64,000 bases of DNA. Source: Rubellimicrobium aerolatum (GTDB lineage: Bacteria > Pseudomonadota > Alphaproteobacteria > Rhodobacterales > Rhodobacteraceae). Shown here piece by piece: positions 49,108-58,667 of this stretch. Both the position numbers and the translations under genes were made by a program. Positions within the stretch are counted from its first letter, which is position 1. Every line of letters begins with the position of its first letter. A model generated the notes under the pieces. The model worked only from the letters and a program-made list of their open reading frames with translations. It made no database searches and was not told the DNA's origin. The stretch is from positions 49,770 through 113,769 of the forward strand of contig NZ_JAGGJP010000011.1 in the NCBI RefSeq assembly GCF_017872975.1, written 5' to 3'.

Positions 49108-50472
49108 ATGGCATCGGCAGCGGAACAGATGGCCTCGAACATGAGCTGGGCGGCCTTCGGAAAGGCCACCGAGCTCAAGCAGCGAATCCTTTTCACGATC
49201 GGGCTGCTGATCGTCTACCGGCTGGGCACCTACATCCCCGTCCCGGGGATCGACGGCGCCGCGCTCCGGAACTTCATGCAGGACGCGGCGGCCGGGATCG
49301 GCGGCATCCTGTCGATGTTCACCGGCGGCGCGTTGTCGCGGATGGGGATCTTCGCCCTCGGCATCATGCCCTACATCTCGGCCTCGATCATCATCCAGCT
49401 CGTCGCCTCCATGTACGAGCCCTGGAAGGGCCTGAAGAAGGAAGGCGAGCAGGGCCGCAAGAAGCTGAACCAGTACACGCGCTACTTCACGCTCGTGCTG
49501 GCGACGTTCCAGGCCTACGGCATGGCGGTGAGCCTTGAGGCCGGCGGCCTGGTGGCGAGCCCGGGGCCGTTCTTCCTGGCCTCCTGCGTCATCACGCTGG
49601 TGGGCGGCACGATGTTCCTGATGTGGATCGGCGAGCAGATCACCTCGCGCGGGATCGGCAACGGAATCTCGCTCATCATCTTCGTCGGCATCATCGCCGA
49701 CCTGCCGGGCGCGGTGGCCCAGTTCCTCAGCCAGGGCCGCACCGGAGCGGTGAGCCCGCTGGTCATCCTGATCGTGGCCGTGATGGTCGTGGTGGTGCTG
49801 GCCTTCGTGGTCTTCATGGAGCGCTCGCTCCGCAAGATCCACATCCAGTATCCGCGCCGGCAGGTCGGCATGAAGGTCTACGACGGCGGCTCGTCGCACC
49901 TGCCGATCAAGGTGAACCCGGCGGGCGTGATCCCGGCGGTCTTCGCCTCGGCGCTGCTGCTGCTGCCCTCGACCATCGCCACCTTCTCGCACACGACCTC
50001 GGGGCCGATCATGTCGACCTTCCTGGCCTATTTCGGGCCGGGGCAGCCGCTCTACCTGCTGTTCTTCGTCGGCATGATCGTGTTCTTCACCTACTTCTAC
50101 ACGCACGAGGTCGCCTTCAAGACCGACGACGTGGCCGAGAACCTGAAGAACCAGAACGGCTTCGTCCCAGGCATCCGGCCCGGCAAGCGGACGGCGGACT
50201 ACCTGGAATACGTCGTCAACCGCCTGCTGGTGCTGGGCTCGGCCTACCTCGCGCTCGTGTGCCTCCTGCCCGAGATCCTGCGGGCCGAGCTGGCGGTGCC
50301 CTTCTACTTTGGTGGCACTTCCGTGCTCATCATCGTCTCGGTAGGGATGGACACGATCCAGCAGATCCAGTCCCATCTGCTCGCGCATCAGTACGAGGGG
50401 CTGATCGAGCGGTCGCAGCTCCGGGGACGCAAGGCCCGGACGCCGCGCACGGGCGGCCCCGCGCGCCGCTGA
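49108..50472 (+). CDS. secY: preprotein translocase subunit SecY
   Basis: SecY (454 aa), the channel of the Sec translocon with about ten membrane helices. [21 protein letters not shown] opens TM1, the plug region follows, and [34 protein letters not shown] is the TM2-3 loop; [23 protein letters not shown] [14 protein letters not shown] and [20 protein letters not shown] mark later segments. It lies between rplO and adk as usual. The leader has a CGCCGCCG/CGGCGGCG stem at about 49061-49089. Confidence 0.96.
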   Translation: MASAAEQMASNMSWAAFGKATELKQRILFTIGLLIVYRLGTYIPVPGIDGAALRNFMQDAAAGIGGILSMFTGGALSRMGIFALGIMPYISASIIIQLVASMYEPWKGLKKEGEQGRKKLNQYTRYFTLVLATFQAYGMAVSLEAGGLVASPGPFFLASCVITLVGGTMFLMWIGEQITSRGIGNGISLIIFVGIIADLPGAVAQFLSQGRTGAVSPLVILIVAVMVVVVLAFVVFMERSLRKIHIQYPRRQVGMKVYDGGSSHLPIKVNPAGVIPAVFASALLLLPSTIATFSHTTSGPIMSTFLAYFGPGQPLYLLFFVGMIVFFTYFYTHEVAFKTDDVAENLKNQNGFVPGIRPGKRTADYLEYVVNRLLVLGSAYLALVCLLPEILRAELAVPFYFGGTSVLIIVSVGMDTIQQIQSHLLAHQYEGLIERSQLRGRKARTPRTGGPARR

Positions 50473-50504
50473 ATGGAAGACCCCAAGGGGAGGGCGAGGC
50501 GTCC

Positions 50505-51173
50505 ATGAACATCATTCTTCTCGGGCCGCCGGGTGCCGGCAAGGGAACGCAGGCTCGGCTGCTGGTGGAGGGGCGGGGCATGGTCCAGCTTTCCACGGGC
50601 GACATGCTCCGCGCCGCGCGGAAGTCGGGCACGGAGATGGGGCGGCGCGTCGCCGAGGTGATGGACAAGGGCCACCTCGTCACCGACGAGATCGTCGTCG
50701 GCCTGATCCGCGAGCGGCTGCTGCAGGGGGATCTGGGCGGCGGCGTCATCTTCGACGGCTTCCCGCGCACGCTGCGGCAGGCGGATGCCCTCGAGGAGAT
50801 GATGGCGGGCGAGGGGATGCGGCTCGACCACGTGATCGAGATGCGCGTGGACGACGACGAGGAGCTGGTGGCCCGGGTGTCCGGGCGGTCCACCTGCGGC
50901 GCCTGCGGCGAGGTCTACCACGACCGAACCAAGCCCGTGCCCCCGGACGGGCATTGCGTCAAGTGCGGCGGCACGAGCTTCACACGGCGCGGCGACGACA
51001 ACGCCGAGAGCATGAGGACGCGTCTCTTCGCCTACTACAAGGAGACGGCGCCGCTTGTGGGCTACTACCACGTCAAGCGGCTGCTGCGGTCGGTGGACGG
51101 CCTGCGCGAGATGGACGCCGTGTCGCGCGACATCGGGCGGGTCCTTGAGGGCCAGGTCCTCGAACGGGCCTGA
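50505..51173 (+). CDS. adk: adenylate kinase
   Basis: Adenylate kinase (222 aa), which interconverts ATP plus AMP and two ADP. The P-loop is GPPGAGKGT (7-15), AMP-binding residues lie in TGDMLRAA (31-38) and [10 protein letters not shown] (84-93). The LID carries four cysteines C131, C134, C151 and C154 (CGAC and CVKC), the pattern of zinc-stabilised adenylate kinases. GGGGAGGGCGAGG precedes the ATG. secY-adk is the usual order. Confidence 0.97.
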   Translation: MNIILLGPPGAGKGTQARLLVEGRGMVQLSTGDMLRAARKSGTEMGRRVAEVMDKGHLVTDEIVVGLIRERLLQGDLGGGVIFDGFPRTLRQADALEEMMAGEGMRLDHVIEMRVDDDEELVARVSGRSTCGACGEVYHDRTKPVPPDGHCVKCGGTSFTRRGDDNAESMRTRLFAYYKETAPLVGYYHVKRLLRSVDGLREMDAVSRDIGRVLEGQVLERA

Positions 51174-51182
51174 CGGCCGGGG

Positions 51183-51211
51183 TTGACGGCGGCCGGGACT
51201 GCCACTAAGAC
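51183..51211 (+). promoter_or_regulatory. probable promoter of rpsM-rpsK-rpoA-rplQ
   Basis: TTGACG at 51183-51188 and TAAGAC at 51206-51211 are exactly 17 bases apart, just after adk and 142 bases before rpsM. A GGCTCCG/CGGAGCC stem-loop (51313-51332) lies in the predicted leader. Confidence 0.5.
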
Positions 51212-51352
51212 GCCCCATCCCAGCTGGGAATCACCGGCCATGGGCCCGGCGGCCCTGGCCCGACCGCCTCTGAGGAGCGGCGTCCCGAGCAGGCGTCGCG
51301 GTTGTGAAAAAAGGCTCCGGCACCACGGAGCCGCAACGAAAGGACCACCCAC

Positions 51353-51721
51353 GTGGCACGTATCGCCGGGGTCAACATCCCGACCAAGAAGAGGGTTCCG
51401 ATCGCCCTCACCTACATCCACGGCATCGGCCCCGCGACGGCCGAGGAGATCACCAAGGCGCTGGGCATCGAAGCCAGCCGCCGGGTGGACTCGCTGACCG
51501 ACGCCGAGATCCTCGCCATCCGCGAGCACATCGACGCGAACTTCGTCGTCGAGGGCGACCTGCGCCGCGAGGCGACCATGAACATCAAGCGGCTGATGGA
51601 CCTCGGCTGCTACCGTGGCCTGCGCCACCGCCGGAACCTGCCGGTTCGCGGCCAGCGCACCCACACGAACGCGCGGACCCGCAAGGGCCCGGCCAAGCCG
51701 ATCGCCGGCAAGAAGAAGTAA
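51353..51721 (+). CDS. rpsM: 30S ribosomal protein S13
   Basis: S13 (122 aa) bridges the subunits from the 30S head. [25 protein letters not shown] and [31 protein letters not shown] are canonical. The start is GTG at 51353 with AAAGGACC upstream; an ATG start would lose conserved residues. It is the first gene of the alpha cluster. Confidence 0.96.
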   Translation: MARIAGVNIPTKKRVPIALTYIHGIGPATAEEITKALGIEASRRVDSLTDAEILAIREHIDANFVVEGDLRREATMNIKRLMDLGCYRGLRHRRNLPVRGQRTHTNARTRKGPAKPIAGKKK

Positions 51722-51734
51722 GGGGTAGACTGAC

Positions 51735-52127
51735 ATGGCTCGTGATACCCGCCGCGGCGGCAAGAAGAAGGTCTCGAAGAACATCGCGGCGGGCGTGGCC
51801 CACGTGAATTCCTCGTTCAACAACACCAAGATCCTGATCTCGGACGTGCAGGGCAACGCCATCGCCTGGTCGTCGGCCGGCACCATGGGCTTCAAGGGCT
51901 CGCGGAAGTCCACGCCCTACGCCGCCCAGATGGCCGCCGAGGACGCCGGCCGCAAGGCGCAGGAGCATGGCGTCAAGACCCTCGAGGTCGAGGTGCAAGG
52001 TCCCGGCTCGGGTCGTGAATCGGCGCTCCGCGCGCTGGCGGCGGTGGGCTTCTCCATCACCTCCATCCGCGACGTGACGCCCATCGCGCACAACGGCTGC
52101 CGCCCGCCGAAGCGCCGCCGCGTCTGA
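51735..52127 (+). CDS. rpsK: 30S ribosomal protein S11
   Basis: S11 (130 aa) forms part of the mRNA exit region of the platform. [43 protein letters not shown] and [23 protein letters not shown] are canonical. There is no rpsD between this gene and rpoA, the normal alphaproteobacterial arrangement. Confidence 0.97.
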   Translation: MARDTRRGGKKKVSKNIAAGVAHVNSSFNNTKILISDVQGNAIAWSSAGTMGFKGSRKSTPYAAQMAAEDAGRKAQEHGVKTLEVEVQGPGSGRESALRALAAVGFSITSIRDVTPIAHNGCRPPKRRRV

Positions 52128-52247
52128 CGCCGCCAATATCCATGGGCGGGGCTGCGCTGTCGCGCGGCCCCGTCTCGTCGTTTTCAAGTCAACCTCGGGA
52201 GTGGAGCCTTGTTGGACATGAAGGGCACCGCGCGAATGGAGGGACGC

Positions 52248-53264
52248 ATGATCCACAAGAACTGGTCCGAGCTCATCAAGCCGCAGCAGCTCGAGGTCCG
52301 GCCCGGCAACGATCCGCAGCGCCAGGCGACCCTCGTCGCCGAGCCGCTGGAGCGGGGCTTCGGCCTGACGCTCGGCAACGCGCTGCGCCGGGTGCTGCTG
52401 TCGTCGCTCCAGGGCGCTGCCATCGTGTCGGTTCAGATCGATGGCGTGCTTCACGAGTTCTCGTCGGTGGCGGGCGTCCGCGAGGACGTGACGGACATCG
52501 TCCTCAACCTCAAGGGCGTGGCGATCCGCATGGACGTGGACGGGCCCAAGCGGCTGACCGTCCAGGCCAAGGGGCCGGGCGCGGTCACGGCGGGCGACAT
52601 CTCCGAGTCGTCCGGGATCGAGGTCCTGAACAAGGACCATGTGATCTGCCACCTCGACGAGGGTGCGTCGCTCTACATGGAGCTGACCGTCGCGCAGGGG
52701 AAGGGCTACGTCTCGGCCGACAAGAACAAGCCCGAGGATGCGCCGATCGGCCTGATCCCGATCGACGCCATCTATTCGCCGGTCAAGAAGGTCAGCTACG
52801 ACGTCCAGCCCACCCGAGAGGGGCAAGTCCTGGACTACGACAAGCTGACCATGAAGCTGGAGACGAACGGCGCGCTGACCCCGGACGATGCCGTGGCCTA
52901 CGCCGCGCGCATCCTCCAGGACCAGCTCTCGATCTTCCTCAACTTCGAGGAGCCCGAGTCGGCCACCGCCGGCGCGCTGGAGGACGGGCTGGAGTTCAAC
53001 CCGCTCCTGCTCAAGAAGGTGGACGAACTGGAGCTGTCGGTCCGTTCGGCCAACTGCCTCAAGAACGACAACATCGTCTACATCGGCGACCTCATCCAGA
53101 AGACCGAGGCCGAGATGCTGCGGACGCCCAACTTCGGGCGGAAGTCGCTCAACGAGATCAAGGAGGTGCTCTCGGGCATGGGCCTGCACCTCGGCATGGA
53201 GGTCGAGGACTGGCCGCCGGAGAACATCGAGGAACTGGCCAAGAAGTTCGAGGACCAGTTCTGA
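52248..53264 (+). CDS. rpoA: DNA-directed RNA polymerase subunit alpha
   Basis: Alpha subunit (338 aa). The N-terminal dimerisation domain has [23 protein letters not shown] (about 35-57); the C-terminal domain (about 250-338) that binds UP elements and activators has [34 protein letters not shown] and [30 protein letters not shown] at 52238-52244 supports the ATG at 52248 ([12 protein letters not shown]), matching relatives; the frame opens slightly earlier. Confidence 0.97.
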   Translation: MIHKNWSELIKPQQLEVRPGNDPQRQATLVAEPLERGFGLTLGNALRRVLLSSLQGAAIVSVQIDGVLHEFSSVAGVREDVTDIVLNLKGVAIRMDVDGPKRLTVQAKGPGAVTAGDISESSGIEVLNKDHVICHLDEGASLYMELTVAQGKGYVSADKNKPEDAPIGLIPIDAIYSPVKKVSYDVQPTREGQVLDYDKLTMKLETNGALTPDDAVAYAARILQDQLSIFLNFEEPESATAGALEDGLEFNPLLLKKVDELELSVRSANCLKNDNIVYIGDLIQKTEAEMLRTPNFGRKSLNEIKEVLSGMGLHLGMEVEDWPPENIEELAKKFEDQF

Positions 53265-53368
53265 GGAGGGCGGGGCCACGGCCCCGCCGCATCGGGCATC
53301 ACGCCCCAAGGTGAGCGGACCCTCATGAGGTTCGCCGGACAAAGCAAAACACGGATCAGGAGATCATC

Positions 53369-53794
53369 ATGAGACATGGCAGCGGCTACCGCCGTCTGAA
53401 CCGCACGCCCGAGCACCGCAAGGCGCTTTTCGCCAACATGGCGGGCTCGCTCATCGAGCATGAGCAGATCAAGACCACGCTCCCCAAGGCCAAGGAGCTG
53501 AAGCGGATCATCGACAAGCTGATCACGCTGGGCAAGCGCGGCGACCTGCACGCCCGTCGCCAGGCGGCGGCGCAGCTCAAGCAGGACATCCACGTGAAGA
53601 AGCTCTTCGACGCGCTGGGGCCCCGCTATCAGGAGCGTCAGGGCGGCTACTGCCGCGTGCTGAAGGCCGGCTTCCGCTATGGTGACATGGCGCCGATGGC
53701 GATCATCGAGCTGGTGGACCGCGATCCCGAGGCGAAGGGCGCGTCCGATCGTGCCTTCCTCGCCGCGCAGGAAGAGTTCGCGAACGCGGAGTGA
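53369..53794 (+). CDS. rplQ: 50S ribosomal protein L17
   Basis: L17 (141 aa). [46 protein letters not shown] and [28 protein letters not shown] are canonical. GGATCAGGAG precedes the ATG. It closes the ribosomal protein superblock; a good terminator follows. Confidence 0.97.
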   Translation: MRHGSGYRRLNRTPEHRKALFANMAGSLIEHEQIKTTLPKAKELKRIIDKLITLGKRGDLHARRQAAAQLKQDIHVKKLFDALGPRYQERQGGYCRVLKAGFRYGDMAPMAIIELVDRDPEAKGASDRAFLAAQEEFANAE

Positions 53795-53818
53795 TCCGGC
53801 GTCCCGGCTGACTATTTC

Positions 53819-53850
53819 GAGGCCCCGTCCCGACCGGACGGGGCCTTTTT
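53819..53850 (+). terminator. intrinsic terminator after rplQ
   Basis: AGGCCCCGTCC and GGACGGGGCCT pair perfectly around CGACC and are followed by TTTTTCGT, a textbook rho-independent terminator. Confidence 0.9.
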
Positions 53851-53900
53851 CGTCAAGGGCGCCATGTTGCATCGGCGTCGGTGCCGGATAGACTCGTCCC

Positions 53901-55223
53901 ATGTCCGACCTTTTCGACCTCCTGCCCTCCGACCGCGAGCCCGGCCCCGGCGCCCCGCGTCCCTTGGCCGACCGGCTGCGGCCGCAGTGGCTGGCCGAGG
54001 TCATCGGGCAGGATCACCTGCTCGGTCCCGAGGGGCCGATCGGGGCGATGCTGGCGGCGCGGAGCCTGTCGTCTCTGGTGCTCTGGGGACCGCCGGGGGT
54101 GGGCAAGACGACCATCGCCCGGCTTCTCGCCCGCGAGACGGACCTGCATTTCGAGCAGATCAGCGCGATCTTCACCGGCGTGCCGGAGCTTCGGAAGGTG
54201 TTCGACGCCGCGCGGCTGCGGCGACGGCAGGGGCGGGGGACGCTGCTCTTCGTAGACGAGATCCACCGCTTCAACCGCGCGCAGCAGGACGGCTTCCTGC
54301 CGCTGATGGAGGACGGCACCATCGTCCTCGTGGGCGCGACGACCGAGAACCCGAGCTTCGAGCTGAACGCGGCGCTGCTGTCGCGGGCGCAGGTGCTGAC
54401 GCTCAACCGCCTGACGCTGGCGGATCTGGAGCGGATGACGCAGAGGGCCGAGAAGGAGCTGGGGCGGCGGCTTCCGCTCGACGGACCGGCGCGCGAGGCG
54501 ATGCAGGAGATGGCTGACGGGGACGGGCGGGCGCTCCTCAACCTCATCGAGCAGGTGGCGTCGTGGACAGGGGCCGGGACGCTAGACACCGCCACTCTGT
54601 CGAGCCGGCTGCGGCGGCGGGCGGCGAACTACGACAAGAATGGGGACGGGCACTACAACCTGATCTCGGCGCTGCACAAGTCGGTGCGGGGGTCGGACCC
54701 GGACGCGGCGCTGTATTGGTTCGCACGGATGCTGGAGGGGGGCGAGGACCCGCGCTTCCTCGCGCGCCGCATCACGCGGATGGCGGTGGAGGACATCGGG
54801 CTGGCCGATCCGCAGGCGCAGGGCGTGTGCGTCGAGGCATGGGAGACCTACGAGCGGCTGGGTTCGCCGGAGGGGGAACTGGCGCTGGCGCAGGCGGTGA
54901 TCTACCTCGCGCTCGCCCCCAAGTCGAACGCGGTCTACGTGGCCTACAAGGCGGCGCGCGAGGCAGCGCGCAGGACCGGCTCGCTCCTGCCGCCCAAGCA
55001 CATCCTGAATGCGCCGACGCGGCTGATGAAGGAGCAGGGGTTCGGGGCGGGCTACGAATACGACCATGACGCCGAAGGGGGCTTCTCGGGGCAGGACTAC
55101 TTTCCGGAAGGGATGAAGCGGGGCGTCTACTACGTGCCGGTGGACCGGGGGTTCGAGAGGGAGCTGCGCAAGCGCGTGGACTTCTTCGCAGGGCTGCGGG
55201 TGAAGCGGCGCGACGGCCGCTGA
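53901..55223 (+). CDS. rarA: replication-associated recombination protein A (RarA/MgsA)
   Basis: AAA+ ATPase (440 aa) of the RarA/Mgs1/WRNIP1 family, which acts at stalled replication forks together with SSB and RecA. The N-terminus PLADRLRPQWLAEVIGQDHLLG is typical; Walker A is GPPGVGKT (63-70), Walker B LLFVDEIHRF (115-124) and sensor 1 GATTENPSFELN. The C-terminal tetramerisation region includes KNGDGHYNLISALHKSVRGSDPDAALYW and YFPEGMKRGVYY. It starts 56 bases after the terminator, so it has its own promoter. Confidence 0.94.
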   Translation: MSDLFDLLPSDREPGPGAPRPLADRLRPQWLAEVIGQDHLLGPEGPIGAMLAARSLSSLVLWGPPGVGKTTIARLLARETDLHFEQISAIFTGVPELRKVFDAARLRRRQGRGTLLFVDEIHRFNRAQQDGFLPLMEDGTIVLVGATTENPSFELNAALLSRAQVLTLNRLTLADLERMTQRAEKELGRRLPLDGPAREAMQEMADGDGRALLNLIEQVASWTGAGTLDTATLSSRLRRRAANYDKNGDGHYNLISALHKSVRGSDPDAALYWFARMLEGGEDPRFLARRITRMAVEDIGLADPQAQGVCVEAWETYERLGSPEGELALAQAVIYLALAPKSNAVYVAYKAAREAARRTGSLLPPKHILNAPTRLMKEQGFGAGYEYDHDAEGGFSGQDYFPEGMKRGVYYVPVDRGFERELRKRVDFFAGLRVKRRDGR

Positions 55224-55281
55224 GAACTTCCGCGCCGTTCCGTGTGTTGACACCGGGAGCGTCCGCCCCAAGAAGGCCCGC

Positions 55282-55629
55282 ATGACACGCACATTCCTCC
55301 TCGTCGCTCTCGGCGGCGCGCTCGGCTCCTCGGCGCGGGCGCTGGTCGGGCTTCTCGTGCCTTCGCCTTGGGCCACGCTCCTCGTCAACGTCGCGGGCGG
55401 GCTCCTGATGGGCTGGCTTTTCGCGCTCCTCGGCTCTGGAACGGCGCTGGGCGCGCTGCTGATGACCGGGGCGCTCGGTGGCTTCACCACCTTCTCGGCC
55501 TTCTCGCTCGACGCACTCCGGCTGGTCGAGGGCGGGCGCGGCGGGCAGGCGCTGGCCTATGTTTCGGCCTCGGTCGCCCTGTCGCTCCTGGCCTGCTGGG
55601 TCGGGCTCCGGCTCGGGAGGCTCGCATGA
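55282..55629 (+). CDS. crcB: fluoride ion channel CrcB/FluC
   Basis: FluC channel (115 aa, four membrane helices), which exports fluoride as an antiparallel dimer. GGALGSSARAL (11-21), LLVNVAGGLLMG with the pore Asn36, and GGFTTFSAFSLD (66-77) with the conserved Phe/Thr/Ser track are seen. No recognisable fluoride riboswitch precedes it. A TTGACA at 55247-55252 might be a -35 element, though no good -10 box follows. Its stop overlaps the next start (ATGA). Confidence 0.92.
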   Translation: MTRTFLLVALGGALGSSARALVGLLVPSPWATLLVNVAGGLLMGWLFALLGSGTALGALLMTGALGGFTTFSAFSLDALRLVEGGRGGQALAYVSASVALSLLACWVGLRLGRLA

Positions 55630-56657
55630 GCGGGGTGCAGATGCTGATGGTCGCGGCGGGCGAGGGGGAGCAGCGGCTGGACCGCTGGCTCCGGAAGCGG
55701 TTCCCGCTGCTGACGCAGGGAGCCATCGAGAAGATGTGCCGCAAGGGGGAGCTGCGGGTGGACGGCGGGCGCGTGACCTCGGCGACCCGGGTGGCCGAGG
55801 GGCAGACCGTCCGGATTCCGCCGCTGCCGGACATGGATCAGCCTGCACCGCCGGCCTCGAGGCTGTCGCGGAGCGACGAGGCGATGATCCAGGCGGCGGT
55901 GATGTGGAAGGACGAACACATCATCGTGCTGAACAAGCCGCCGGGGCTGCCGTCGCAGGGTGGCTCGGGGCAGGGGGACCGGCACGTGGACGGGCTGACC
56001 CCGGCCTTGGCCTTCGGCTACAAGGACCGGCCGAAGCTCGTGCACCGGCTCGACAAGGACACGTCGGGGGTGCTGCTGCTGGCGCGGACGGACCGGGTGG
56101 CGCGGGGACTGTCCGAGGCGCTGCGGCACCGGAACGTGCGGAAGATATATTGGGCGGTGGTCGCTGGCGTGCCTTATCCAAGAGCCGGGACGATCAAGTT
56201 CGGCCTCGTGAAGGAAGGCGGGCGCGGGGACGAGAAGATGCGTTGCGTCCACCCGCGCGAGGTCGACTCCACGCCGGGGGCCAAGCGTGCGGTGACCGAG
56301 TTCATGACCGTGGAGAACGCCGGCGGGCGGCTGTCCTGGGTCGCGATGCAGCCGGTGACGGGGCGGACGCACCAGCTTCGCGCCCATATGGCCGAGCTGG
56401 GGCATCCGATCCTGGGCGACGGCAAGTACGGCGGCAGCGCGCAGGAGAACCTGGGCGACGGCTGGGGCGCGGGGATGGGCGGCGACCTGTCGCGCAAGCT
56501 GCATCTCCACGCCCGCACCCTGATCGTCGAGCATCCGATCACCAAGGCCCTGCTGACCCTGACCGCGCCCTTGCCCCCGCACATGAAGGACACCTGGGAT
56601 TACTTGGGCTGGGACCCGAGGGAGGCCCTTGTCGATCCGTTCGAGGATCGCGAATGA
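55626..56657 (+). CDS. rluC: RluA-family 23S rRNA pseudouridine synthase
   Basis: Pseudouridine synthase of 343 aa. An S4-like RNA-binding domain (about 15-65, QRLDRWLRKRFPLLTQGAIEKMCRKGELRV) precedes the RluA catalytic domain with HRLDKDTSGVLLLAR, where Asp143 is the nucleophile, and GRTHQLRAHMAELGHPILGDGKYGG. The order and S4 domain favour an RluC/RluD-type enzyme modifying 23S rRNA; the exact target sites cannot be deduced, so the symbol is tentative. ATGA overlaps on both sides couple it to crcB and to the ATP12-type gene. Confidence 0.88.
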   Translation: MSGVQMLMVAAGEGEQRLDRWLRKRFPLLTQGAIEKMCRKGELRVDGGRVTSATRVAEGQTVRIPPLPDMDQPAPPASRLSRSDEAMIQAAVMWKDEHIIVLNKPPGLPSQGGSGQGDRHVDGLTPALAFGYKDRPKLVHRLDKDTSGVLLLARTDRVARGLSEALRHRNVRKIYWAVVAGVPYPRAGTIKFGLVKEGGRGDEKMRCVHPREVDSTPGAKRAVTEFMTVENAGGRLSWVAMQPVTGRTHQLRAHMAELGHPILGDGKYGGSAQENLGDGWGAGMGGDLSRKLHLHARTLIVEHPITKALLTLTAPLPPHMKDTWDYLGWDPREALVDPFEDRE

Positions 56658-57379
56658 GCGGCTGGGCCTCGAAGCGGTTCTGGACCGAGGTCGCGGTCGT
56701 TCCCGAGGGCGATGGTTTTGCCGTGACGCTTGACGGGCGGCCAGTGAGGACGCCGGGCAAGGCGCGGCTGGTGGTGCCGACGCGCGCCTTCGCCGAGGAG
56801 GTGGCGCGGGAATGGGCGGCGCAGGAGGGGCAGGTCGATCCGGTCACCATGCCGGCGACGCGGCTTGCCAACGCCGCCATCGACAAGGTGAGCGCGAGCC
56901 GCCCCGAGGTGGTCGAGATGCTCTCGGCCTTTGGAGCTTCGGACCTGCTCTGCTACCGCGCCGAGGCGCCGGAGCGGCTGGTGGCGCGGCAGCGGGCAGG
57001 CTGGGACCCGCTTTTGGCCTGGAGCGCCGAGGCGCTGGGCGCGGACCTGTGCGCCGTGCAAGGCGTGATGCCGGTGGCCCAGGCCGAGGCCGACCTCGCG
57101 CGGCTGCGCGAGCCAGTCGAGGCGATGGACGCCTTCGAGTTGGCGGCGTTCCACGACCTCGTGTCGCTGTCCGGGTCGCTGGTGCTAGCGCTGGCGGTGG
57201 TGGAGGGGCGGCTCTCGGCCGAGGAGGCGTGGCGGCTGTCGCGGCTCGACGAGGACTTCCAGATCGAGGAATGGGGCGAGGACGAGGAGGCGGCCGAGGC
57301 CGCCGAGCTGCGGCGGACGGCCTTCCTGGACGCGGCCCGCTTCCACGCCCGGCTCACGCCTCGCAGGCCCCGGGTCTGA
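56654..57379 (+). CDS. ATP12 family F1-ATPase assembly chaperone
   Basis: Protein of 241 aa related to mitochondrial Atp12, which binds the alpha subunit of F1 during ATP synthase assembly. KRFWTEVAVVPEGDGFAVTLDGRPVRTPGKARLVVPT (about 7-43), VDPVTMPATRLANAAID and DLLCYRAEAPERLVARQ, W-PLL and the acidic C-terminal LDEDFQIEEWGEDEEA follow the family pattern. Its presence is characteristic of alphaproteobacteria and mitochondria. It ends the rluC-linked operon. Confidence 0.9.
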   Translation: MSGWASKRFWTEVAVVPEGDGFAVTLDGRPVRTPGKARLVVPTRAFAEEVAREWAAQEGQVDPVTMPATRLANAAIDKVSASRPEVVEMLSAFGASDLLCYRAEAPERLVARQRAGWDPLLAWSAEALGADLCAVQGVMPVAQAEADLARLREPVEAMDAFELAAFHDLVSLSGSLVLALAVVEGRLSAEEAWRLSRLDEDFQIEEWGEDEEAAEAAELRRTAFLDAARFHARLTPRRPRV

Positions 57380-57493
57380 CGCCACGGAATCGGGCAGGTG
57401 CCGCCGCGTTGGGCGGTCCTTTGTTCGATTTTCGTCATGGACCGCTTGACCGTCGTGAATGTTTGCGCCGACAGTTTGGGCAGTCGGGGCGAG

Positions 57494-57532
57494 GTGGCCC
57501 CGCCGTCCCCCGCCGTCGCGGGGGATGGCCAC
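57494..57532 (+). promoter_or_regulatory. compound stem-loop in the bztA leader
   Basis: An inner stem TCCCCCGC-CGTC-GCGGGGGA (57506-57525) lies within a second pair of arms, GTGGCC and GGCCAC. It is about 50 bases before the bztA start and could influence transcription or mRNA stability. No T run follows. Confidence 0.45.
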
Positions 57533-57580
57533 AAGAGAGCGCGCCGCCGACGCGGCGCGACGCAACGGGAAGGACGACCG

Positions 57581-58597
57581 ATGAAGACATCCGTCATGCT
57601 GGGCACGCTGGCCTTGGCCGGTCTGGCCGGGGCGGCCCAGGCCGCGACCCTGGACGACGTGAAGGCGCGCGGCACGCTGAACTGCGGCGTGAACCCGGGC
57701 CTGACCGGCTTTGCCGCGCCGGACGCGAGCGGCACCTGGCAGGGCTTCGACGTGGACCTCTGCCGCGCCATCGCCGCCGCGGCGCTGGGCGATCCGGCGA
57801 AGGTCAACTACATCCCCCTGTCGGGCGAGACGCGCTTCACCGCCCTGGCGGCGGGTGAGGTGGACGTCCTGGCCCGGAACTCCACCTGGACCTTCTCGCG
57901 CGACACCGACCTCAAGCTCGACTTCCCGGCGGTGAACTACTACGATGGGCAGGGCTTCCTGGCGCCGCGCGCGCTGGGCGTGGCCTCGGCCAAGGAGCTC
58001 GACGGCGCGACCGTGTGCATCCAGACCGGCACCACGACCGAGCTGAACCTCGCGGACTTCTTCCGCGTCAACAACATCACCTACGAGCCCGTGCCGATCG
58101 CCAACGACGCCGAGGGCCGGCAGCAATACCTCGCCGGCGCCTGCGACGTCTACACGACCGACGCCTCGGGCCTCGCCTCGGTCCGCGCCACCTTCGAGAC
58201 GCCGGACGACCACGTGATCCTGCCCGAGATCATCTCCAAGGAGCCGTTGGGCCCGGCCGTGCGCCACGGCGACACGGAATGGGCCGACATCGTGCGCTGG
58301 ACCTTCTACGCGCTCGTCACCGCCGAGGAGCTGGGCATCACCGCCGCCAACGTGGCCGAGATGGCCGCCGCCCCGACCGAGAACCCGGAGATCAACCGCC
58401 TGCTCGGCACCGAGGACGAATACGGCACGATGGCCGGCCTCGATCAGCAATGGGCCGTCCGCGTCGTCCAGGCCGGCGGCAACTACGGCGAGATCTTCGA
58501 GCGCAACCTGGGCGAAAGCACCTCGATCGGGCTGGCGCGCGGGCTCAACGCCCTGTGGACGCAGGGCGGCCTGATGTACGCGCCGCCGTTCCGCTGA
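57581..58597 (+). CDS. bztA: amino-acid ABC transporter substrate-binding protein
   Basis: Periplasmic binding protein of 338 aa (AapJ/BztA type) for glutamate, glutamine, aspartate or asparagine. The signal peptide is MKTSVMLGTLALAGLAGAAQA with cleavage before ATLDDV. The mature part begins VKARGTLNCGVNPGLTGFAAPDASGTWQGFDVDLCRAIAAA and has LARNSTWTFSRDTDLKLDF and CDVYTTDASGLASVRA, all typical of the SBP family 3 members with this transporter layout. GGGAAGGA precedes the ATG. The four genes together match the bztABCD order described in Rhodobacter capsulatus. Confidence 0.93.
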   Translation: MKTSVMLGTLALAGLAGAAQAATLDDVKARGTLNCGVNPGLTGFAAPDASGTWQGFDVDLCRAIAAAALGDPAKVNYIPLSGETRFTALAAGEVDVLARNSTWTFSRDTDLKLDFPAVNYYDGQGFLAPRALGVASAKELDGATVCIQTGTTTELNLADFFRVNNITYEPVPIANDAEGRQQYLAGACDVYTTDASGLASVRATFETPDDHVILPEIISKEPLGPAVRHGDTEWADIVRWTFYALVTAEELGITAANVAEMAAAPTENPEINRLLGTEDEYGTMAGLDQQWAVRVVQAGGNYGEIFERNLGESTSIGLARGLNALWTQGGLMYAPPFR

Positions 58598-58667
58598 TCG
58601 GCCGTTCCGGGGGCGCCCAGCGAGGGCGCCTCCACCGCATCCCGAGACCGAGAGGCGAGACGACCGC

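Noticed and set aside
55224..55281. Fluoride riboswitch before crcB
   Set aside because: The 58-base gap is too short and I could not find the conserved pseudoknot pattern.
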